Position numbers and translations under genes: made by a program
The notes under the pieces: model-generated
Told to the model about the DNA's origin: nothing
The model's database searches: none
What the model saw: only the letters and a program-made list of their open reading frames with translations
Assembly: GCA_002409365.1 (NCBI GenBank)
Contig: DHUW01000064.1
Span: 3,667 to 17,135, forward strand
Source of the DNA: Anaerolineaceae bacterium UBA5224
GTDB lineage: Bacteria; Chloroflexota; Anaerolineae; Anaerolineales; Anaerolineaceae
Direction: 5' to 3'
DNA: 13,469 bases
In this document: piece by piece, positions 6,294 to 12,218 of the stretch
Layout: each line of letters starts with the position of its first letter
How positions within the stretch are numbered: the stretch's first letter is position 1

Positions 6294-6715
6294 AAGCCGA
6301 AAGTTTCATTACATGAACCTGCTCCAAATTTTTTGCTTCCTGATTTTTCAGGAAAGGTCTTTACACTAAAAGACCTGCAAGGTAAGAAAAATGTCCTGCT
6401 GGTTTTCAACCGTGGCTTTACCTGACCATTCTGCCGGGCGCATATGGCGCAGTTGCGTCATGATTATCAATTGTATGTAGACCGGGATGTAGAAGTAGTG
6501 GCTATCGGTCCCGAAGATGCCAGGCAATTTGCAGCTTATTGGGAAAAGGAGTCTCTTCCCTTTATTGGTCTTCCAGACTCCAAAGCCAGGTTGACCTCAA
6601 CGGGTTATTCCACACGGCGTGTTTTTATTATCGACGTGCGCAATTTCATATTCCTTTCGTAAGGATTTCCTCGCCCGCCCCAACAAATCGAGAATTAGTA
6701 GATTATTTCAGATAG
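6294..6715 (+). pseudogene. Peroxiredoxin-like (AhpC/TSA, thioredoxin fold) gene, broken, with in-frame TGA at the CxxC site
   Basis: Reading from 6294 gives PKVSLHEPAPNF-LLPDFSGKVFTLKDLQGKKNV-LLVFNRGFT, then TGA (6423-6425), then PFCRAHMAQLRHDY and on to VFIID. This is the AhpC/TSA-like layout in which LV-F-x-RG-x-x-C-P-x-C is the redox motif, so the TGA replaces the first Cys (x-P-F-C). The codon at the expected start, 5 nt after AAGGAG, is AAG instead of ATG, and no in-frame start follows before the TGA. Near the end the frame must move by +1 around 6633-6642 (to AISYSFRKDFLAR) and again at 6679 in a C-run (to PTNRELVDYFR, stop 6713-6715). The segment usually lying between LPDSKAR and the FIID strand seems shortened. 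Several lesions make a decayed gene the best call; an ancestral selenoprotein is possible (see findings). Assembly error is the alternative. Confidence 0.75.
6444..6461 (+). other. SECIS-like hairpin downstream of the in-frame TGA
   Basis: ATGGCGC (6444-6450) pairs with GCGTCAT (6455-6461) in seven pairs including one G-U, leaving the loop AGTT. The loop starts 25 nt after the TGA and has G as its second base. Bacterial SECIS elements generally have their apical loop about 16-37 nt after the UGA with a G in the first two loop positions, so this fits. A 7-bp hairpin can also occur by chance. Confidence 0.4.
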
Positions 6716-6770
6716 TTATTAATTTTCTCAAACTTAATATTAATTATCCTAAAGTTTTGGAAGATTTAAC

Positions 6771-6799
6771 TTGACATTTTCAATTAAATGTCGTATTAT
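6771..6799 (+). promoter_or_regulatory. Strong sigma-70-type promoter of the DUF2089 operon with internal inverted repeat
   Basis: TTGACA (6771-6776), 17-bp spacer and TATTAT (6794-6799), 29 bp before the DUF2089 start, form a near-consensus promoter. GACATTT (6773-6779) and AAATGTC (6786-6792) are exact inverted arms with a 6-nt spacer, covering part of the -35 box and most of the spacer. That placement suits a repressor site that blocks RNA polymerase. Confidence 0.8.
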
Positions 6800-6828
6800 C
6801 TTTTCAGACAAGCGATGAAAGAGGAAAT

Positions 6829-7230
6829 ATGAACCAACTACCAAAAAATTGTCCGATTTGCCGGGGAAGTATCGTTGTAACGAGGTTTTTCTGCCCTGAT
6901 TGCCAGACATCTGTCGAGGGCAACTTCATCCCTCAGCAGAGTCGGTTTCAAAATCTGACAACCGATCAGATGAACTTCATGCTGACCTTCGTGCGATCTG
7001 AAGGACGGCTGAACCGCATGGAAGAAATTTTGGGATTATCCTACCCCACTTTGAAAAATCGCCTGAACGAACTGATCATGGCGCTCGGGTTCCAACCCGA
7101 GAAAGAAGTCCGTACAAAACTAAACGATTCGCAGCGTCAGCAAGTTTTGGATGAGCTGGAGAATGGTCGAATTGATAGTAATCAAGCTCTTCGCTACCTG
7201 CAGGGTGAAGACGAATTCAACTTAAGCTAA
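6829..7230 (+). CDS. DUF2089 family zinc-ribbon / HTH regulator
   Basis: 133 residues in three parts. An N-terminal zinc ribbon has CPIC (8-11) and CPDC (22-25). A middle region (about 45-86) ends in a helix-turn-helix, GRLNRMEEILGLSYPTLKNR (59-78), resembling sigma-region-4-like DNA readers. A C-terminal SHOCT-like helical hairpin (104-126) reads VLDELENGRIDSNQALRYLQG. This is the DUF2089 architecture; the family is considered a transcription regulator, but its targets are not known. ATG at 6829 follows GAGGAAAT at a normal distance. The gene sits 8 bp ahead of a SHOCT-like gene whose N-terminus repeats the same hairpin. Because an inverted repeat lies inside its own promoter, self-regulation is a reasonable guess. 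Confidence 0.87.
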   Translation: MNQLPKNCPICRGSIVVTRFFCPDCQTSVEGNFIPQQSRFQNLTTDQMNFMLTFVRSEGRLNRMEEILGLSYPTLKNRLNELIMALGFQPEKEVRTKLNDSQRQQVLDELENGRIDSNQALRYLQGEDEFNLS

Positions 7231-7238
7231 GGAGAAAA

Positions 7239-7652
7239 ATGGAAAACAATAACGAAAAACTACGCATCCTGAATATGGTACAGGAAGGCAAACTCAGCGC
7301 CCAAGAGGCGGTCCAGCTGCTTGAAGCACTCGATTACAAACCAGAGGAAAAAGCAGTTACAAGCGTAATGAATTTCGATGAAGTCAGCACAAACGGCAAA
7401 GCGCATTGGCTCAAGATTGTCGTCACTGATATTGCCACCGGCAAGCGCAAGGTCAACCTGAGGCTTCCGCTTGCCGTAGCACGCTGGGGCATGAAGGTGG
7501 GTGGCAGAGCCAGTTTTGGCAGCAGGGCATTAGAGGATTTTGACCTGCAATCAGTTCTTGATGATGGAGTACTGAATGAAGGACAAAAAGGCGTTATCGT
7601 AGATGTCGAAGACGACGAGGATGGTGAGCACGTTCTGATCTCTCTCGAGTAA
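7239..7652 (+). CDS. SHOCT-like (YvlB/LiaX N-terminal type) domain protein
   Basis: 137 residues. The N-terminus, KLRILNMVQEGKLSAQEAVQLLEAL (7-31), is the short helix-hairpin often called SHOCT-like and found at the start of YvlB- and LiaX-type proteins. The rest (about 55-137) is a small beta-rich region: WLKIVVTDIATGKRKVNLRLPLAVARWGMKVG, then DLQSVLDDG and a very acidic turn (DVEDDEDGE). No signal peptide or membrane helix is seen, so it is presumably cytoplasmic. It lies 8 bp after the DUF2089 gene with its own AAGGAG site, and a strong terminator follows, so the two form a closed bicistronic unit. Function is unknown; partnership with the DUF2089 regulator is inferred from coupling and the shared hairpin. 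Confidence 0.8.
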   Translation: MENNNEKLRILNMVQEGKLSAQEAVQLLEALDYKPEEKAVTSVMNFDEVSTNGKAHWLKIVVTDIATGKRKVNLRLPLAVARWGMKVGGRASFGSRALEDFDLQSVLDDGVLNEGQKGVIVDVEDDEDGEHVLISLE

Positions 7653-7680
7653 GTCAACCGAAATACTGGACAACAGCCAT

Positions 7681-7725
7681 GAGGGCAGAGTGTGAAGATG
7701 AAGCATACTCTGCCCTCTGATTTTT
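7681..7725 (+). terminator. Rho-independent terminator of the DUF2089 operon
   Basis: GAGGGCAGAGT (7681-7691) pairs perfectly with ACTCTGCCCTC (7707-7717), extendable by three pairs inward, followed by TGATTTTT. It starts 28 bp after the SHOCT-like gene stop. Confidence 0.9.
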
Positions 7726-7794
7726 CGGGTTTAGGACACTTCAAAGCCGTTCTTTCACACCAAGGCAAGGTTATACATTTAACCCGCAAGCAGT

Positions 7795-7822
7795 TTGACA
7801 GTCGTTAAGATGGTAGTATTAT
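7795..7822 (+). promoter_or_regulatory. Predicted promoter of the ATPase-trkA operon
   Basis: TTGACA (7795-7800) and TATTAT (7817-7822) are 16 bp apart, 43 bp before the ATPase start. A short inverted repeat GGTTA/TAACC (7769-7773, 7780-7784) lies just upstream of the -35 box. Confidence 0.7.
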
Positions 7823-7865
7823 TCCTGTTTGTGATTTTTTTGCCCACAGAAAGATAAAGGCCAAA

Positions 7866-10718
7866 ATGGACCAAAAGCCGGAAGAGACCGGTTTCGATAA
7901 GATCAAACAAAAGCTGTCGACAGAGCAGCTTTTTAATTTTCTAAACTCCAATCCCGAAGGATTAAGCTCTGAAGAAGCAGCAAAACGTCTGGAAGAGTAC
8001 GGTACAAACACGCTGGCAGAAGCCAAACGGACACCTCTGATTTTCAAACTCGTCGGACAATTCACCCACCTGATGGCCATCATGCTTTGGGTAGCGGGAA
8101 TTGGAGCGTTCATCGCCAAAATGCCAGAGCTCGGCATCGCCGTTTGGTCGATCAACGTTATCAACGGCGTATTCAGTTTCTGGCAGGAATTCCAGGCAGA
8201 GAAAGCCATGGATGCTTTGAAAAAGATCCTGCCAGCCTACACGCGCGTCTTACGGGATGGAGAGCAAAAAAGGGTCCTGGCCACTGAAGTTGTTCCGGGC
8301 GATATCGTTTTCCTCGAAGAAGGCGAGAGTATTTCCGCCGATGCCCGACTGATCAACAGTGCCGAAATGCGCGTGAATCAGTCCACCCTGACGGGTGAAT
8401 CCAGGCCGGTAAACCGATCAGCGGACCCAATTAGCGGCGAAGGATTGACTGAATCTGAAATGCCAAACCTGGTCTTCGCAGGCACATTCGTAGCATCTGG
8501 TTCGGGCAAAGCAGTAGTTTATGCCACAGGTATGAATACGGCGTTTGGCCGTATTGCCCGCCTGACTCAGGAAGTGGCAGATGATCTCAGCCCGCTACAA
8601 AAGGAAATGCAGACTGTCACAAAAATTGTGACCGTGATCGCCGTAAGTGTTGGTGTTGTCTTTTTTGCTGCTGCGAAATTATTGACAGATATTCCCTGGA
8701 TCGATGGTATTATTTTTGCTCTTGGCATAGTGGTCGCATTCGTTCCGGAAGGCTTGGAACCCACAGTAACACTTGCGCTGGCAATGGCGACTCAACGCAT
8801 GGCAAAACGCCACGCTTTGATGAAAAAGCTTTCAGCGGTTGAAACATTGGGCAGCACTACCGTGATCTGCACAGACAAAACAGGCACGCTCACCCAAAAT
8901 GAAATGACCGTGCAAAAACTATGGGTTCCCCACCAGGAAACAATCGATTTCACTGGACGTGAGATCAGTTTCAGCGGGGTCGGTTATGAACCTGTCGGTT
9001 ATGTTACCGAAAATGAACAACCACTCGAAATCCGCTCTGACTTTGGCGCTACACAGGTGCTTATCACCCAGGCAAAGTGCAATACTGCCCGTCTGAACCC
9101 GCCCACTATTGATTCCGAAGGCAAAACTACCCGCTGGAACATCATAGGTGACCCCACTGAAGCAGCCCTGATTGTGGCTGCCCGGAAGGCCGGACTGAGT
9201 ACGGAAGAAATTGAAGGGCAGGTAGTGGCAGAATTGCCCTTTGACTCACGCCGCAAACGCATGAGTATCGTGCAGCTCGCCAAAACTGAAAACGGTTTTG
9301 AACGAATCGTTTATTCCAAAGGTGGTATTCGGGAAACACTGGATATCTGCAGCACAATCTTGGTCGATGGGCAAATTCAGCCCCTGACCGCAGATCAAAT
9401 TGACCATATTATGGAGGTCAATGACAGCTACGCCAGTAAAGGATTGCGTGTTTTGGCTGCGTCTCAGCGCAGGTTGAATGCCGATGAAAGGGATTACTCC
9501 ATTGAATCCCTCGAAAAGGGGCAAACTTTCCTGGGCATGGTCGCCATGATGGACCCACCCCGCCCGGATGTTGCTGAAGCTGTAAAGACCTGTCATCGTG
9601 CCGGTATTCGCATCATCATGATCACCGGTGATTATGGTCTCACTGCTGAGAGCATCGCCCGCAAAATTGGCATCGTCAGTTCAGAAAAAGTCAGAGTGGT
9701 GACTGGTGTTGAGTTGGAATCCATGACCGAGGAAGACCTGAAAAAAGCGGTCATGGAAGAAGTAATTTTCGCAAGGGTTGCGCCGGAACACAAACTACGC
9801 GTCGTTTCAACACTTCAAGGGCTTGGTCAGATTGTTGCCGTGACCGGTGATGGGGTCAACGATTCCCCTGCCCTCAAAAAAGCGAATATAGGTGTTGCCA
9901 TGGGTCTCAGCGGCTCAGACGTTGCGAAGGAAGCGGCTGATATGATCCTGACTGATGATAATTTCAGCTCAATCGTCAGCGCAATTGAAGAAGGTCGGGC
10001 AGTTTACGAAAATATCAAGCGTTTCACTACATATATTTTCACAAGTAACGCTCCGGAAGCAGTTCCGTTTATGCTTTTTGCCCTTTCTGGCGGCAGGATT
10101 CCAGTCGCATTGCCCGTTATGCATGTTTTGGCAGTAGACCTGGGCACCGACATGTTGCCCGCGTTGGGTTTGGGCGCAGAGCCTCCAGAGGAGGGTGTAA
10201 TGGATCTTCCTCCCCGTAAACTGAGCGATCATCTGATCACCAAAGAGCTGCTGATCCGCTCCTACTTGGTGCTCGGGGCGGTTCAAAGTGTGGTGGCGAT
10301 GCTGGCTTTCTTCTTCTATTACTGGACAAACGGTTATGCCGGTCAGTGGCTGGATTTACCTGATGCAGGGAATATCTACCTGGCAGCCACCGCCATGGCA
10401 TTCTGTGCTGTGGTTGTGACCCAAATTGGTAATGTTTTCGCTCAGAGAACTGGACACCGTTCCATCATGAAAGTACCTCTTTTCAGCAACAAATTAGTGG
10501 TAATTGGCGTGATCGCAGAAATTTTGCTGGCAGTTGGTATTGTTTATGTGCCCTTCCTGCAAAAATTTATCGGTACTGCCGCCTTTGACCCAAAATATTG
10601 GCTCTTCCTGGCGCTTTTCATTCCTGCCTTACCGATTACTGATGCGATCTACAAAGCAGTAAAGAGAAGCAGGCGTACAATTAACAACAGACTCACTGAG
10701 AAAGGAGAGTCGTTATGA
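7866..10718 (+). CDS. Cation-transporting P-type ATPase, Na+/K+-ATPase-like (type IIC-like)
   Basis: 950-residue, ten-helix-type pump that uses ATP to move cations across the cytoplasmic membrane. In order: N-terminal cation-ATPase domain (about 17-85), actuator motif TLTGES (174-179), phosphorylation motif CTDKTGTLTQ (Asp337), a divergent nucleotide-domain KGG (485-487, usually KGAPE), ITGD (586-589) and hinge GDGVNDSPAL (661-670). Cation-site residues are of the Na+/K+-ATPase kind: PEGLEPTVT in M4 (Glu295), SNAPE in M5 (Ser727, Asn728, Glu731) and DLGTDMLPA in M6 (Asp758, Asp762). These match Na,K-ATPase Glu327, Ser775, Asn776, Glu779, Asp804 and Asp808, not the N-x-x-TD pattern of SERCA. 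No beta subunit is evident. Its TGA overlaps the ATG of trkA-like gene 1, pointing to monovalent cations; the exact ions remain inferred. Confidence 0.93.
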   Translation: MDQKPEETGFDKIKQKLSTEQLFNFLNSNPEGLSSEEAAKRLEEYGTNTLAEAKRTPLIFKLVGQFTHLMAIMLWVAGIGAFIAKMPELGIAVWSINVINGVFSFWQEFQAEKAMDALKKILPAYTRVLRDGEQKRVLATEVVPGDIVFLEEGESISADARLINSAEMRVNQSTLTGESRPVNRSADPISGEGLTESEMPNLVFAGTFVASGSGKAVVYATGMNTAFGRIARLTQEVADDLSPLQKEMQTVTKIVTVIAVSVGVVFFAAAKLLTDIPWIDGIIFALGIVVAFVPEGLEPTVTLALAMATQRMAKRHALMKKLSAVETLGSTTVICTDKTGTLTQNEMTVQKLWVPHQETIDFTGREISFSGVGYEPVGYVTENEQPLEIRSDFGATQVLITQAKCNTARLNPPTIDSEGKTTRWNIIGDPTEAALIVAARKAGLSTEEIEGQVVAELPFDSRRKRMSIVQLAKTENGFERIVYSKGGIRETLDICSTILVDGQIQPLTADQIDHIMEVNDSYASKGLRVLAASQRRLNADERDYSIESLEKGQTFLGMVAMMDPPRPDVAEAVKTCHRAGIRIIMITGDYGLTAESIARKIGIVSSEKVRVVTGVELESMTEEDLKKAVMEEVIFARVAPEHKLRVVSTLQGLGQIVAVTGDGVNDSPALKKANIGVAMGLSGSDVAKEAADMILTDDNFSSIVSAIEEGRAVYENIKRFTTYIFTSNAPEAVPFMLFALSGGRIPVALPVMHVLAVDLGTDMLPALGLGAEPPEEGVMDLPPRKLSDHLITKELLIRSYLVLGAVQSVVAMLAFFFYYWTNGYAGQWLDLPDAGNIYLAATAMAFCAVVVTQIGNVFAQRTGHRSIMKVPLFSNKLVVIGVIAEILLAVGIVYVPFLQKFIGTAAFDPKYWLFLALFIPALPITDAIYKAVKRSRRTINNRLTEKGESL

Positions 10719-11362
10719 AAATCATCATAATAGGATCTGGTCGGGTTGGTTCTGGTCTGGCAAAAAACCTAAGTTTACAAGGTGTTGATGTTTCTGTGAT
10801 CGATAACGATCCGGAGACCTTCAAGGCGTTAGGTAAAAGTTTTAAGGGTCAGACTTTTGTCGGAATGGCGTTTGACCAGAAAGTTTTGCAAGCTGCTGGA
10901 ATTGAACACGCAGATGCGCTTGCAGCTGTCACAACAACAGATGAGATCAACCTGGTTGCAGCCCGAATGGCAAAGACCGTTTATAAGGTGCCAAGCGTGG
11001 CTGCCAGGGTTTACGAACCCCAAAAGGCGAAAATTTATCGCCGTTTAGGTATCCAGACTGTTTCACCAGTGACCCTCGGAATTGAACGCCTCTCCAGTAT
11101 GTTGGTGAATTCTAACCTGGATATCGAGCGGAATATCGGCGCTGGTCAGGTCGTTTTGGTGGACGTCAATGTGAATTATCGGTTGGCTGGCAAGACCCCG
11201 GCAGATGTGAACATACCTGGTGAGATCCAGGTTGTAGCCTTCACCCGTAACGGGAAAACCAGCCTGGTCAATGCTGCTGTCATTTTCAAGATTGGCGACT
11301 TGTTGCATCTCTTCGTCACAAGTGCATCCAAAAATAAAATCAGCGAACTGCTGCGCAGTTAG
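10715..11362 (+). CDS. TrkA-family NAD-binding (RCK) protein 1
   Basis: 215 residues of the TrkA/KtrA type, cytoplasmic regulators that bind NAD(H)/ATP and gate K+ transporters. The Rossmann motif GSGRVG (7-12) and the acidic end of beta-2 (SVIDND, Asp30) make up the RCK_N domain (1 to about 125). The segment GMAFDQKVLQAAGI (50-63) corresponds to the conserved G-x-G-T-D-x-x-x-L-x-x-A-G-I block, with the GTD partly changed. A TrkA_C-type domain (about 140-213) follows. Its ATG overlaps the ATPase stop (ATGA), with AAAGGAGAG upstream inside the ATPase gene, so translation is coupled to the pump. A second TrkA protein follows after 13 bp. No TrkH/KtrB membrane subunit is in the window. Confidence 0.9.
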   Translation: MKIIIIGSGRVGSGLAKNLSLQGVDVSVIDNDPETFKALGKSFKGQTFVGMAFDQKVLQAAGIEHADALAAVTTTDEINLVAARMAKTVYKVPSVAARVYEPQKAKIYRRLGIQTVSPVTLGIERLSSMLVNSNLDIERNIGAGQVVLVDVNVNYRLAGKTPADVNIPGEIQVVAFTRNGKTSLVNAAVIFKIGDLLHLFVTSASKNKISELLRS

Positions 11363-11375
11363 GAAGTAGGTTGGA

Positions 11376-12044
11376 ATGAAAGTAATGATTGTCGGCGGTG
11401 GAAAGGTCGGCACTTATCTTGCCGATAAACTGATCAAAGAGAAACACGAAGTTCGCCTGATCGAACTGCGCGAAGAAGAACGTGAGCACATTTTACTGGA
11501 CATACCCAGAGACGTACTTGTGATTGGCAATGGCACCGACCCTGACGTTTTGGAAGCGGCTGGGATCCGCAATATGAACGTAGTGGCGGCGGTAACAGGG
11601 GATGATGAGACCAATCTGGTCGTAACGACATTGGCGCGCTTCGAGTTCATGGCGCCCCGCACAATTGCTCGGGTGAATCACCCTAAAAACGCCTGGCTGT
11701 TCAATGCCGACATGGGCGTGGACGTAGCAATCAACCAGGCAGATCTGCTCTCCGCCTTGATTTTGGAAGAAATGTCGATGGGTGACATGGTCACTCTGCA
11801 ATTGCTCCGCAAGGGCGACTACTTGCTGGTGGAAGAAAAGGTAGCGCCAAAATCCCTGGCTTTCGGAAAGAAAGTTTCCGAACTACAGTTCCCTAAACAG
11901 TCCAACCTGGTATCGGTGATCCGCAATGGAGAAATGATCCTTCCCCATGGCGATATGGTTTTCCAGGTCGCTGATGAAGTGTTGGCGGTGGTACATCAAT
12001 CGGAGAAGAAAGCGCTCGCCCGCCTGTTTAACGCGGTGCCGTAG
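11376..12044 (+). CDS. TrkA-family NAD-binding (RCK) protein 2
   Basis: 222 residues, paralogue of the gene just upstream. RCK_N domain: GGGKVG (7-12), RLIELREE with Glu30 as the ribose-binding acid, and the complete block GNGTDPDVLEAAGI (51-64), closer to canonical TrkA than protein 1. The C-terminal TrkA_C domain spans about 137-220 and includes VSELQFPKQSNLVSVIRNGE (167-186). Starts 13 bp after protein 1 and ends just before a strong terminator, making it the last gene of the ATPase-trkA-trkA operon. Two separate single-RCK proteins could assemble into a mixed ring, as the fused two-RCK TrkA does in enterobacteria; that is an inference. Confidence 0.9.
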   Translation: MKVMIVGGGKVGTYLADKLIKEKHEVRLIELREEEREHILLDIPRDVLVIGNGTDPDVLEAAGIRNMNVVAAVTGDDETNLVVTTLARFEFMAPRTIARVNHPKNAWLFNADMGVDVAINQADLLSALILEEMSMGDMVTLQLLRKGDYLLVEEKVAPKSLAFGKKVSELQFPKQSNLVSVIRNGEMILPHGDMVFQVADEVLAVVHQSEKKALARLFNAVP

Positions 12045-12061
12045 GTTTTCGGAATTAAGTT

Positions 12062-12092
12062 AAAAAGGACGGCATTCAAGCCGTCTTTTTTT
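12062..12092 (+). terminator. Rho-independent terminator of the ATPase-trkA operon
   Basis: GACGGC (12068-12073), loop ATTCAA, GCCGTC (12080-12085), then seven T. It lies 24 bp after the stop of trkA-like gene 2, with an A-run on the other side. Confidence 0.92.
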
Positions 12093-12164
12093 ATTGGTCG
12101 CAATGTGCGATGAAGGGATTACCTCTGTGCATTATAAGCTCGTGCCATCTCGTCTTTCAGAAAC

Positions 12165-12191
12165 AAAAAAGCCGGTCTTTTAACCGGCTTT
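12165..12191 (-). terminator. Rho-independent terminator of groEL
   Basis: On the minus strand AAAGCCGGT pairs with ACCGGCTTT around a 6-nt loop and continues in a T-run (complement of the A-run at 12165-12170). It lies about 28 bp after the groEL stop. The ~70 bp between this and the facing terminator shows nothing else. Confidence 0.9.
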
Positions 12192-12218
12192 CGTTTTCAA
12201 TCTAACTAACCTTTCGGT

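Noticed and set aside
6444..6662. Free-standing 72-codon gene
   Set aside because: Its ATG is the internal Met of the peroxiredoxin-like motif PFCRAHM; upstream homologous sequence continues in the same frame across the TGA, so it is a fragment of the broken gene.
6294..6715. Functional, intact selenoprotein gene
   Set aside because: Although the TGA and hairpin fit selenocysteine, the start codon is missing and two frame changes are required before the natural end, so an active product cannot be claimed.
12093..12164. Possible small RNA between facing terminators
   Set aside because: Only a 5-bp palindrome (TCGCA/TGCGA near 12097-12110) is visible; no promoter, and each facing terminator is explained by its own gene.
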